From Lithospermum erythrorhizon (taxonomy: Eukaryota; Streptophyta; Magnoliopsida; Boraginales; Boraginaceae), in contig JADFUC010002358.1 of the NCBI GenBank assembly GCA_019722365.1, positions 1,488,001 through 1,552,000 on the forward strand: a DNA stretch of 64,000 nt, written 5' to 3'. Under the pieces are notes generated by a model, which did no database searches, had not been told where the DNA came from, and saw nothing but the letters and a program-made list of their open reading frames with translations. Positions 21,543 to 32,751 of this stretch are shown piece by piece. Every line of letters begins with the position of its first letter. Within the stretch, counting starts at the first letter, position 1. A program made the position numbers and the translations under genes.

Positions 21543-21689
21543 TACATTTATAGTCTTTATTTTAATTAAAATTTATCAAAATACAAATATACCGCCGTTA
21601 AAATTGTTTTAGTCTGATTGATTCTACGAAAAGGAAGAAAGCTCTTAAGGCAATACAGTTCTTTTATATATATATATATATATATATTG

Positions 21690-22730
21690 GTTTAAATTGA
21701 TCCTTTTTGGGCTTATGAAGAGTGTTATTTCTACTCTTGTGAGTGTGGGCACCGAGACTTAGATTTGTGAATTCTGCGTTAACATATGTATTCCATTGTT
21801 ATCAGTTTTTTTATAAAGAAAATTGCAGACCATACATTTAATAGTTACATCATTACTACTAATTGTGCCCACAATTTAAGAATGTAAACGAGCCAATTTT
21901 TTTGGGTGGAAATAACCCGACTCGAAAGCTAGTACAATTTGATGTTAGAACTAACCGGAAAAATACAGTTTGATTCGAAGATTCAAATGTTCGAGGTTTG
22001 AATGAAAAATACTCTTCATCAGACCTTTAGCTAATACTAGAGTTGTGCATGAGTTGAGTTAAACAAAACGACTGGAATTGAGGCGGGGACTCGAGTTTGA
22101 CCCGAGTGAGGCTTTATTGAGCTACTCGGGGCTCGACTCGGGCAAGCTCGGCTCGATGAAACTTAAAGTGAGTCGTTGGTTCCGCTCAAATAGACACCAA
22201 GTCGAGCTAAAATTTGTTTAGCTCGAGCTCGGTTCATATACCACTCTAGCTAATTTAAGTGCCATAATGAGAGGGAAATCGCGGCAAAGGCATAGTGCTG
22301 CCCGTGTTAGTAAAAATACGGGGCGGGGAAAGAAAGAAGTCGGTGCGTGCGTGCGGGTATAATTCGAATAATTATGAGTAAAATTACGTGAAAAAAACGG
22401 AAAAGTTTTATTGGGAAAAATGTGCAGCTTAGCGTTTATGAGTATAAAGCGTGTTCTTTTTAAAAGTACGAGATCGAAAAATGCGAAATATAGCTTAATG
22501 TTTTTACATTTATTTGTATATTAATTGCTGACTTTAATTAATAAACTTGACATTTCTCAGATAATTTTAGAAAAATAGAAAGATCTTTGTTCATTTGCTC
22601 AAATTATTTAATAAATTATTATTTAAAATAATTTATTTAAACGATATAATGACTTTTATCTTCACAATTAAAAAACAACATCAATTGTTATCTACTAAAT
22701 AACTATAAATCCAAATGTGAAATATATTTA
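21690..22730. other. No gene recognised; old repeat DNA
   Basis: 22040-22250 contains repeated 'gctcgagctcgg' and 'gactcgggc' phrases, a common degenerate text in plant repeats. Similar 'cggctcggctcgg' wording returns at 23597-23690. No coding region is supported. Confidence 0.5.
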
Positions 22731-22733
22731 CCG

Positions 22734-22985
22734 AAAATTGTATTTAGGATCGCGTAGGTACCCAGTACAAATACCAAAGTAAATAGGTATATTGGCGTTA
22801 TTATTTCCGAATCTAGAACACAATTCTCCATATTTTTACATTGCTATTGTATTAAATAAAATACTAACATAGACAAAATTGTATTTGGGACTCGCGTGGT
22901 CTTGTTCATCTCGTGATAGGTATATTGGCGTTATTATTTCCAATCTCGAACACAGTGCAAAGTATTTTTTTGTTGCTATTGTATT
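22734..22985. repeat. Tandem duplication, two ~115-bp copies
   Basis: Copy 1 (22734-22853) and copy 2 (22875-22985) share 'aaaattgtattt', 'ggtatattggcgttattatt', 'tc-aatct-gaacaca' and 'ttgctattgtatt' in order, offset by 132-141 bp. The longest shared block is exact over more than 20 bp. Confidence 0.85.
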
Positions 22986-22999
22986 CATCACAAATCTTA

Positions 23000-24840
23000 G
23001 ACGAATGTGTCTAACGTTCGTGGGATTCTACTATTTATCTTCTTTATTTGTGCAATTTCAAAATTTGGATAAATGTTTTTTATAATAAAAAAATGCGTTT
23101 TTTCGAGTATATTTTAGTTAAGGATTTAAAATGCGTTTTTTTTACTCAGAAATACGTATGTTCGTATTTTGTATGCATTTTATACGGTAACATTATAAAA
23201 CGAGTTTTTTTAAATATAATTCATTTGAGTACGGAAAAAGAGTTTTATACGGAAAGATAAGTACGTACTGTTTTATATGCGTACTTAGTGCCTATTAGTG
23301 TGTTTGTCCAAATGTTGTGGAGGAGAAGGGAGTAGGAAAGAGTGGTGATTGGTGGAAATGCCAAAATCCATGGGGTCCTCAACAGTAAATGAGAACTTGA
23401 AAGCTGAGGTCCGGAGAAGTTGACACTGATAGAATTAGGTAGGGGTACCTTTGGACGTTGCCTTATCTCTTCCTCTCACTGTCTATTTACCAACAAAGAC
23501 CAACTGCTATCAGGACTTTTTTGTAAATGTCACTATTATCAATCAATGATCCATAAGCTAACATGGAGATAGAGCGGTTAATAGGCAGGATAATGAAGCG
23601 GCTCGGCTCGGAAATCGAGGCTGAGGATTCGATTCGGTCTATCTTGGTAAACTTCGGCCGGCCTTGATTTCGTTAGGCTCGGTTATATGATTATTATTGT
23701 ATATTTAAATAAAATTATAAAGCTAGTACTCTAATTTTTTTTGATGATTTTAGTTTATTGTCAAAGACAAAGTTTGTTATGATGATCGTTTTATTTATAA
23801 TTTAGTTAATAATAAAGTCTGATTTATTTATTGATAATTAATGTTAATCTATTATTTTGTCTTGTTTCTTATCACTTTAAAATTTGAAGTAATAAATCAA
23901 TTAACAATTTAGGCTAGAATTTCCATTTGGTTTAATTCCGACTCTGTGAAGCGTGAGCAGCCGAGCAGCCCAGAGTAAAGATACATTGTCAGCGAGCGAA
24001 ATTACCGATTGAACTTGGCTGGGTACAGTTAACATTTCTACGTAGGACCCTTTACCAACCCCAAGGCCCAGACCACATAGTCATCAACTTCTCCTCACAC
24101 CAAAACATTCATATCCTTGGTGACTTTCATTTAGAATCATAATTGGCCAATTATGGACTCATCCTTCCATATTATCTCACGTTATAATAAACTCTTTATA
24201 TCCACAATAATTATAAAATACTTCTACTGTGAAAAATGTTTTTGCAAGTCAAGATTTATGAGGGCCTATATTCTATTAGACCAAGGCCTTTTTCATGTGT
24301 TTGATATAATTATTAATCGTATTATGGTTATAAGCTCTAATTTGTAGACTTATCACAAGTCCTTTTGTTCAAGTATGTAATTATCACATTCTCATATGAC
24401 TCAAAATATATCTACACGTCCTGAATTGCCACCAATTTACCAAACGCTTATGATATAAGTTTATTATTCCCTTGAGTTTAGCATTACATTATTATAAGTT
24501 AAAGCTCTAATCTGGGTAAAAATATAACAACAAAAGTGAGACGATTGGGGGTGAGAGGAAGGATTAAAATAAGTGCAGACTAATATTCTTCTTCTACTAA
24601 TTAATTAGATATCCTAATGGATAAGATGGAGTATTGGGTGGGCCCATACACGTTATCCTGACTGAGTTGAAGTGGGCCGTTGGGCCCTACCGCCGCAACC
24701 AAGCACATGTTCTTACGTTGGGCGGCTGTCTGGCCGTGAAGTTGGTAGCGATTTGTGCAAAGACTTTTTCGATTTCTTATAAATGTCCATCACTTTTCTT
24801 CATTCATTGATGTGTACCACCACACCTCTTATTGAATACA
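23000..24840. other. No gene recognised
   Basis: Open frames at 22879-23260 and 24153-24347 are short and AT-driven. 24640-24690 has three TGGGCC-type motifs close together (see findings). A 22-bp string 'ttcatttagaatcataattg' plus 'gc' at 24126 recurs at 24989. Nothing more is supported. Confidence 0.45.
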
Positions 24841-24854
24841 AAATAGTTAATGGA

Positions 24855-24962
24855 TGAGCATCGAATGACCTAGTGGTTAGGAGACCTTCCAGTGACTTAG
24901 AGGTCCTGGGTTCGATTCTCATTGTAAGGGTCGGTGGATGGGTTTTTTGAAAAAAAGAAAAA
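24855..24962 (+). mobile_element. tRNA-derived SINE with 10-bp target-site duplication
   Basis: The body holds a box-A-like 'cctagtggttagg' and a canonical box B 'gggttcgattctc', about 35 bp apart, as in RNA polymerase III promoters of tRNA-derived SINEs. It ends in a short T run followed by an A-rich tail (24940-24962). The flanks 'agttaatgga' at 24845-24854 and 24963-24972 are identical, a clear target-site duplication from LINE-type integration. Total about 108 bp. The SINE depends on a LINE partner for mobility; none was recognised in the window. Confidence 0.88.
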
Positions 24963-24974
24963 AGTTAATGGAAC

Positions 24975-25580
24975 TAATATAAATTAATTTCATTTAGAAT
25001 CATAATTGGCCATTCATTTTTTTTTGTTAACTTGTGATGGTATAGACCGAGATTAGAGGGGTTTAAATGATGACTTTAAAAACGTTTTTACTCCAATTTT
25101 ATTTACTTGTCATACTATAATTAAGCACAATATAAGAAAACTTATTTTTTTACTTGTAAACCATTATTAATAGTGATAAATGAAAGCCTTGACAATATCA
25201 CTACTATCTCAAATCTTCATGCACTTTTCTAAGAAAAAAAGAAAAACATTGTTGAGAAGGAACTACTCTCCAACTTTGACTCACCTAAATTCACTATGTT
25301 TTTTCTTCCGGTAAGTTGTGCTAGGTAAAGAATGTAGTGCAACGGCAAAACGACATGCCAGGGCCCATATATCAAGCTATCTTAATAGACTCTTCCATCC
25401 CCTTGAAAATAGAGTAAATAACATGTGAACAGATGATTTATATAATTTATCTACGTCAATTGTCGAAATCTTGTGATCGTTTAGAAAAAATTTATTTTTT
25501 CTGATAATTGATTATTTGTATGTTTAATATACCTTTCTAATCACCAGTATAAACTTTTCTGTAATCCCGATATAGTTTTT
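24975..25580. other. No gene recognised
   Basis: AT-rich DNA with no supported coding region, RNA gene or clear repeat. Confidence 0.5.
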
Positions 25581-25582
25581 TA

Positions 25583-25805
25583 CTCTTGTTGTCCTTGACG
25601 TTTGGCTTTTTTGAAATTGACTTTGATCGTCGATTCTTAGTATTCCTTATTATAAAAATATAAAATTTATATAATTGGGTTCGTCTTTTAAAATACTTGG
25701 ATAATATTATTTTTTTAAATTTTTTAATAATATAGTTAAAGAGTAATTGAAGATAAAAAATTTATCTCGATATGTGAGAAAGTCGATTAAAATGGATTGG
25801 AGGAA
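25583..25805. mobile_element. Stowaway-like MITE (same family as 7241-7467)
   Basis: Starts 'ctcttgttgtccttgacgtt' and ends 'aaaatggattggagga', TA at 25581-25582 and 25806-25807. The interior aligns with the copy at 7241-7467 ('aaaatataaaatttatata', 'gtcttttaaaatactt', 'gaagataaa', 'gatatgtga'). 223 bp, non-coding. Confidence 0.8.
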
Positions 25806-25809
25806 TATC

Positions 25810-26915
25810 ACATGGCAATAAAAGCAGCGTTTAAATACAACTTGATAAATACATTTGAAACGTAGAAAGTATTAAACTGATAGGATCATATACTACGTTG
25901 ACCTTATCATTAGCCAAAAAATCGAGACACCTTTGAATTAATCTTTTAGTATATGCGTTTAGAATAAATATATTAAGTTTAGAAACGAAATTGAACAAAG
26001 CGAATTCAATTTTAAAAAAATAATACTCCGTATTTAAAATTCTTATTTATTTATCAAGTTTCCACCAATACCTTTTTGGTTTTTTTGTTTGTTTGTAAAA
26101 TAGTTATGAGTATTACAAATAACAAATATAGATATACCTAGCTAATTAATATAATAGTTAGAGTGAGTGTTTTAAAAAAAATATGAAATAATAATAATCC
26201 AACAAGAATTATATCGAGACCTCCTAATAAAAATTCGAATCAAATATCATTATTCTATTAAGTCATCTGTCTTTATAGGTTTATTATGCACTCTAGAGCC
26301 CATGTTCAATATATAAACTCAATAACAAACTTCGACGTAATTAGTTCCGTTTATGGAGAGAACCGAAAACTTCTCTCGTGATTATGCCATCATTATGTTA
26401 CACTTAAATTAAAGCACAATTTACCTTCTGGGATGATTAGGTACATATTTATTTTTCACATAATCATGCATGTCCACTCAATCGAACACATAGAATGAGT
26501 GCTAATTTTAAAAGTGGTAAACGTATTCGTTTAAATGGATTGATACATTTCGGCGAAGAAGCGTACATGTGACCCAATCATCGCCGTGTGGGAGGTTATT
26601 CGAAGATAATGCGCCGAACAAGTCAAGTAAGCAGCATCACAACGTCGTCACGACATGGTAGGAAGTAGCCGCAATCTGGCGCGACCGCAGATTAATGACG
26701 ATTCACTGGCTGCCCAGGGAATCGAGCTTCTGTAGATGCGCAATGTGTCTCGTGGACCGTATTTCATTTCATTACTCAATAGAACCATTATTTGGAATGA
26801 GTTTCTTTCAAGCAATTAAGCATGTGAGTTTAATAAATACGAGTACTTCGTAATGTCTAATTAGTAATTATGCACCATTTGGCTTTTTTGTCTTATGTTA
26901 ATGAAGGTTGAGAAA
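25810..26915. other. No gene recognised; local GC-rich block at 26550-26745
   Basis: 26550-26745 is clearly GC-richer than its surroundings and non-repetitive by eye, but has no frame longer than a few dozen codons. It may be a remnant of an element adjoining the Copia insertion. Confidence 0.4.
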
Positions 26916-26922
26916 TGACATT

Positions 26923-27060
26923 TGTAAGAATATTATTATTAACTGAATGAATATTACAATGATATGTGTAACTTATATATACAAGATAGATAAATCCTAT
27001 GGGCTAGCCTGATATAATGATATGTGGTAAATATTCACTAATGATTATACACTAATATAC
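26923..27060 (-). repeat. 3' LTR of the Copia element
   Basis: 138 bp. Ends with CA on the minus strand (TG at 26923-26924 on the plus) and begins TATATTAG next to the polypurine tract; the canonical TG start appears mutated. Confidence 0.8.
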
Positions 27061-27250
27061 CCCCCTGGTGGAGGCGGGGGAGGAGGACAGGGCCGAGTAC
27101 ATCGAAAATTGGTAAATAATATGAGTGGTAGGCCTTTGGTGAAAGATAATCGGCCGATTTGATGCTCGAGATGGGGCATGAAGAACTTCGTCTGTCCTTG
27201 CGAGCTACTTTTTCTCGACAATGTATGTCGATACCGGCGTGCTTTGTGCG

Positions 27251-28330
27251 TTAATCTTTGAAGCCGGATTCTTTAGAGGTAGATAGTATTGCGTTAATAC
27301 ATGATATACAATTATTGGCTTTGGTGAGAGGATGATGATGAAGTTCAACAAGTGCATGCTTGACCAGCTTGAGAGGCGACATTCCGATACGCGGCTTAGA
27401 GCGAGATATAATTGGCACAGTCTTTGAAATGAGGAGATTAGATTGTCGGCACAAAATACTGCGAAGCAGAAGTAGACTTTTCTACCATTATTATCGATGC
27501 ATTGTCGGCATCGATGTAAGAAAGTAAAAGCGCAAAGAAAGACTTATATAGGTGGAAGTCGTAGTACAAGTACCACGTAAATAATCGCGCTCGGCGAGGA
27601 AGCCCAATGATCTGTCGTAGGAAGCGTCGTGAAAAGACATATCTGTGAGAAGCTGCATGAGAGATGTCGATGCAGTAAATGTGAGATATTGAAAGGGCCA
27701 AGCCAAGCTGCGAAATAGAGCGGATCTGGCGTAGGGGAGCCTAGAGGAGCCGCTCGGTTGGACTTAGTATCAAATAGAATTAGCGAGAAGATTTGCAGGA
27801 CGACATACCGGCGTGGCTTGATAATAGACTTAGCATATTTCTGGCGAGAAAGAAGAGGCGCTGCGTGATGAGTAGCAATGATACCTAAAAAATAATGGAG
27901 TGTGCCCAATTAACACAAAGCTGGCAAATTCGGTAATGAGGACATAAGAGACCTGCGAAGAGACTCAGAAGACGTAGTGATAATAATATCGTCCACATAT
28001 GAGAGAAGGCAAGCTTGATGTCATTTTACTTGAATATATAAACAGAGAATGATCGGATGTGCTGTGAGTAAAACCCATAGTGGAACGTAGTCGGCATACA
28101 GCGGATACCCCAGGCTCGGGGGGCACAGCAGGGGACTATGATAAACCATCCGGCTGATATATGTACGGTTCTCTGATCGCACGTGGAGGAGCAGCATTCT
28201 TAACATCAAGCTGATGAATAGACCAGGATTGAGACAAAGCTATAGTGAGAACAATGCGAATAGTAGCAGGTTTGACCACAGGGCTAAAATTGCTTAATGA
28301 CCTTGAGGTCGGCGCCACTGAGGATTAAGA
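27251..28330 (-). pseudogene. Copia reverse transcriptase/RNase H pseudogene
   Basis: Read on the minus strand from 28330 down. VVKPATIRIVLTIALSQSW then IHQLDVKNA (28250-28190) is the Copia RT start. QPDGLS and a segment ending DHSLFIY follow, interrupted by a stop. The catalytic YVDD is intact at 27988-27999 in SYVDDIIITTSSESL. Then LGTLHYFLGI (about 27905), the KYA-type segment and DTKSN lead into RNase H text (GPFNISHL). Stops and frame changes are spread throughout, and several conserved hydrophobic or charged residues are replaced. The protein would have copied element RNA into DNA in cytoplasmic particles; it cannot now be produced intact. The short LTRs and RT text suggest an Ale/Retrofit-like lineage, which is an inference. 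Confidence 0.85.
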
Positions 28331-28339
28331 TAAATCGGC

Positions 28340-30260
28340 CAGCGCATGCAGTCGCGTCGATGGATAACAATACAAAATGGCTTCGTTTGATAATAATAAT
28401 AATACTCTTTAGTCAGTCGTGGTGAACTAGGCATACCCTGTCTGCTGTCATCAACTTAAACATCACATCAACTTGAATATCTGATAAGCAATCTGTAACT
28501 TGTGGTCCCATGTCACGTCATAATAGTAGTATGGTCATCTCTGACTCGATATATGATATACGATACAGAAAAGTAACAAGAGGAAACAATAGGAGAATAG
28601 TAGGGACTTATATCTTGCATTCTATTTTATCAGCCTTGAAATTTCTCAGCAGCGCCATTTGATATTCACAAAGAAACTAGGCATAAAATGCCCTCCGTAA
28701 GAATAAAGAATTAGGCTAGTGAATACAAATACGCGAATAAGATCAGTAGCATATAATCATCTTATATATAAGAACATATGTATAAACATTAATAAGGCTG
28801 CACGATGAGCAATGCTACAATTACGCTAGTAGCATACATTGACATTACTCACGAACTTGACATAACGCTCAGCGCATATATTTATAACCGTCAACAGCGC
28901 ATAATCAAAATATTCATTCCAAATAAACAACCACGATCAATGGTTAGTCCAACAAAATACATAACATTAAAGCATAAATTATTGCGTAGTAACTGACCTT
29001 AAATGCGTCTCCCAGCGTATATATACATTCTGATCCTCCCGGTAAAGTACGCCGATATGCATGTCGCACGAACCTCCAGAAGCGTCTGAGTACACCACTA
29101 CTCAATATACATATCGTACCAAACCTCGATTAGAAATTGCCAGCACTGATATATATATATATATATATATCATTTTACCCCGAATCAACCTACAAAAGAA
29201 TATCTGGCAACCCTGATGTGACATGATAGTATAAGCTATCTCTCAATGATATACTCCTAAAATATTCAATATATTTGAGTGTAACAAAATATGGTTCTAA
29301 ATCTACATAAACTACATAAAGATTCAATCTTTAATATAATATTCATTTTCCTAACTTTTAAATTGTAAAATAACATGTATAAATCCCAGATGTTCTAGGC
29401 ATGAAGGAAGAGGCAAGGTAGTATCATTATACCTTAGATGCTTAGATGATTTTAGAAATCAACCCCAAAGGCAGAATTATTTGAGAATTTCATAAGACAA
29501 AGAAGGAAAAAAAAAATTTGGTGATGGAGATGATGATGATGCTACGTATGATGGAAGAGAGGATAAGGATCATGAAGATTTTTATGTGATGATGGTTATC
29601 TTAATAGAGTAGGTTTTTAGGTCACATTTTGAGTGCGGTGTTTTATTTACCACTTTTGTCATTAAATTGAATAAAAATGATCCTAAATATATTATTCTCT
29701 GCGTCACAAAATGCTACTCATTTATCTTCAAATACCGGTATATCTATTTTTCACTACGAGAAAGTATTTATCTTATCTTACGATCATACCGTTAAGCGTC
29801 TCGTTTAGCGGGTTATTTCAAAGTATCGCGCGATGATGCCCAGCATAGCGTGTTTGCCGTCACGCAAAGGCAGGCATATACCGAAGAGCCATCAAATTCA
29901 ATTTATGATGAAAAATCCATGGAGCGAATAAATATTAACTTACCCAGAAATGAGGCACAAATTCCAGTATTATTTTTTTTAATTAGCGTCATATTAAGCC
30001 GGATATGGCCATTTTCAGATAGGGTCATTAAGTGCATGCACGAGATTTTTTGGAATAGGGGACGGGGATGTGGAAGAAAGAAGGAGATATTTGGGATTTT
30101 GTTTCTGTCTCGGCCCAGGCTGCGTGTGAGAGGACAAAGAGGAGGGTGGGGGGTGGGGCGGGGATAGGGGGAGGCGGAAGCGGATCTTGGGCTTCGGCAA
30201 AGAAAGTGATAGGCGTAGAAGAATAATAAAAAAAATAGGCGGGATTTTTTTTAGGCTCAC
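28340..30260 (-). other. Interior of the Copia element, no recognisable gag or integrase
   Basis: The expected gag, protease and integrase cannot be read by eye. A proline-rich frame at 30028-30321 (minus; PLPPPPIPAPPP) lies just inside the 5' LTR and could be leader or gag start. 29148-29170 is a (TA)n run. A TACTC-less MITE-like end 'attctctgcgtcacaaaatg' at 29695 suggests a further small insertion. Confidence 0.4.
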
Positions 30261-30268
30261 GAATATAA

Positions 30269-30408
30269 TGTAAGAATATTATTATTAAGCGAGATGAATA
30301 TTCTGATGATATGTGTATCACATATATCTGAATGTAAATACTTTATGAAATTTGCTTAAAATCTGATGATATGTAGTAAATATTACTTCTAATGATTATA
30401 CACTAATA
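30269..30408 (-). repeat. 5' LTR of the Copia element
   Basis: 140 bp. On the minus strand it starts TATTAG and ends ATTCTTACA. Immediately downstream on that strand, 'tatattcgtgagcc' resembles the initiator-Met PBS 'tggtatcagagcc' with several changes. Confidence 0.8.
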
Positions 30409-30413
30409 AAATT

Positions 30414-32560
30414 GATAGTCTTGCTTCAAAAATTTATATATGTAACGCTTAAATATGTTTTGCCTTGTGATATTCCATTTCCCATGCCATTGAAAGAAAA
30501 AGTTATATAAATTGCCTAATTATTACTATTATAAATAAATTACCTAATTATTACCATTATAATTAATTAATTTCCCCTTAGGGGTGCAAGACGACGTATT
30601 AAATATCAAGGCTCAATATCATTAGTGGAATAATTATAAGTACTTAATTATTTGAATTATTGAGTGAATTGTTAAAATGGTCTGTCTAGAAATGAAGTTA
30701 TTGTTATTAAGGGCCTTAAAAAATGAATAAACTAGGTAGAGAGGGCAAAGTTGGTTGACATTTATATCCTCTTCGGACTTGTGGTGGAGGAAGAAGTAGA
30801 AAACACACGATAAAGATTGGCATATACAGAGTATAATTTTTTCATTTTTAAGGCCTTTGAAATAGCAGTATATATGCATGTGTACATGTATTTATTAGTA
30901 TCATATATATTAAGGTATGGTGAATTGTAATTGTGGTAAGTAAAATGGAATTGAAATCAACTGACATGTCATAATAACCAATGGAGGAACGTAACCAATA
31001 TTTTTAATCATTCTTACCAACCAGGCGATAAATGAACATCAGATTATAAATAATCTATATTATTAAATCATATAATTCAACACCTTCTTATAAAACTCAT
31101 TAAATACAATATTACGTCTCAGCGAGTTAACTTTGGGATAACAATAGTCTATGAAATGTATTAAACCAATCTCAACTAACGGATTTTATACAGAAAACAT
31201 TGTCACCACAAATTGACAGTTATTACAAATGGTGCTCGTATTCTACTATTGACCACATGAACTTTGGACATATAGATAGAAATGTATTTTTCTTATCTAA
31301 TTTTACGCATAATAATCAATGTCTAGCCACTATTATTCATGTATTATTTTAAAAACTTATTTTTTTAATCCGATTCTACTATTAGCTAGTCAACACATAC
31401 ATAGGCTATACAAACTACTCGATAAAAAACAAGGTGAAAGAAATGGGCGATGAATCAGCCACCGTCATGAAGAATAGGTGAGTCAGCTTGTGGGGGGAGA
31501 AGTGAATTATTGTTAGGTTTGGTAGAGGATAATTACAAAGCTACTAATAAGTCATTATGGACATACAGTTGTGAATTTCAATTTGTCACGGATGCTATAT
31601 ATTACCATAATTAATAAATTTATATTTGTATATTACTAAAAGTTACCAAAATAATACGATAATATTTTTAAAAGAAGAATGTAATGATGTGATCAATATA
31701 CTCCGTATTTATCAATTACAATAGTAAAAAATATTAATAACAAACACCAAAATTTGAAATAGATTGGAATAGTTTGAGTGCTTTTTATGTATAGTTAGTA
31801 CAAGTATAAAACCTAAGTTAACAATAAGTAGAAGAGATAGGTTACCAACCTCTTCTTTATCCTTTCGATCTCATCCTCCCAAAACTTATCTATACTGCCC
31901 TCCATTTCTTTGCAACAAAAACCAACCTTTCTTTTTCTAAAGCATGTAGCCAAACCCAACAAAGAATCTCTAATTTTATAGGTGGAAAAAAAGAGAAAAG
32001 TTTTTATGCCACAAATTGTTTCTGTCATCGATCGTGGCACAACTTTTATCTATTGATTGTGGAACATGAACTAAATCAAAGTTTTATCTCCTATAATTCA
32101 TTTTAATTGACCATTTTAAAGAAAGAAATTTTTTAATTGTGAGTTATTTATTTCTATAGAAACTTTGAATCAACTAAAATAATACAATAAAAGGAATTTT
32201 TTATTATGTGAATTAATTATTTTATGTCTAATATTTTTTGATTAATTGTACATCATATATTACATACATAAATCATGAATAGTTATGAATTAACCAATTG
32301 TGCTATCATACCATTAGTTTGTACATCATGATCACTGAAAATAAGTATATATAAAGAGATAGATGATATTTTTCCTAGAAGACGAGAGTCCGCTAAATTG
32401 AAGCAAATGATTTGAAAGTATGTACAAAAGAACAAAAACTCTAAATATCAAATTGGTACGAACTACAATTAAAAAGTTCGAATTAAACATTTCATTAGGT
32501 CTATTTGAAAATAATATGAAATAGCGTTTTCAATATAATCTGTAGATCACAAATAATACT
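30414..32560. other. No gene recognised; downstream flank of the MYB gene
   Basis: AT-rich sequence with short overlapping frames only (for example 30634-30879 and 31813-32040, minus). No transposon ends or domains were seen, so this may be ordinary intergenic DNA. Confidence 0.5.
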
Positions 32561-32751
32561 TCTATTAAGAAGATGCTACCTATATACTCTTTGAAATTGA
32601 AAGTTACTAAATTAATATATATATAATAACACTCTTTTCATATTTCTTAATTGCTTCATCTACAACATATATTGATAGTACAAACTATAAACTAGCTTAG
32701 ATCAAAATATTGTACGGAGTAATTAATATTTTCCATAAAAATAATAATTGA

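Larger units (their letters stand above)
17285..21687 (-). mobile_element. Helitron-like element H3 (minus strand), split by a Gypsy-type LTR
   Basis: The 3' end at 17285 is a diverged form of the H1/H2 end ('ttttgcacaaaagcatcgcg', then 'acatataatag'). The 5' end is at a TA run near 21665-21687, followed on the minus strand by 'gccttaagagctttcttcct' and a block ('tatttgtattttgataaatt') found in opposite orientation at 60509. The element contains a palindrome (21524-21542), a ~95-bp array (20230-20935) and a 2.5-kb insertion (17485-20013). The sequences on both sides of the insertion line up with one continuous stretch of the plus-strand relative at 63240-63600, which supports the reconstruction. 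No coding capacity. Confidence 0.6.
26923..30408 (-). mobile_element. Ty1/Copia element with short LTRs, decayed
   Basis: Two ~140-bp direct repeats bound the element: 26923-27060 (3' LTR) and 30269-30408 (5' LTR), sharing 'gtaagaatattattatta', 'tgatatgtgta' and 'taatgattatacactaata'. Flanks 'acatt' (26918-26922) and 'aaatt' (30409-30413) look like a 5-bp target duplication with one change. Next to the 3' LTR the minus strand has a G-run (polypurine tract, 27061-27066), and next to the 5' LTR a degraded primer-binding site. The internal part is about 3.2 kb, short for an autonomous Copia, so gag and/or integrase are largely lost. RT/RNase H remains are recognisable. Confidence 0.85.

Noticed and set aside
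24855..24962. A functional tRNA gene
   Set aside because: Box A and box B are present but there is no cloverleaf, and the perfect 10-bp flanking duplication with an A-rich tail shows a SINE insertion.
29850..30321. Frames of 81-105 codons near 30 kb, including a proline-rich one
   Set aside because: They are in overlapping frames on both strands inside the Copia leader. The proline run comes from a purine-rich plus-strand stretch.
31699..32722. 'tactccgta' at 31699 and 'tacggagta' at 32713 as a 1-kb TIR element downstream of the MYB gene
   Set aside because: Apart from these 9 bases the two ends do not match. The same 9-mer also appears alone at about 15455, 26023 and 53195, so it is scattered MITE-end text.
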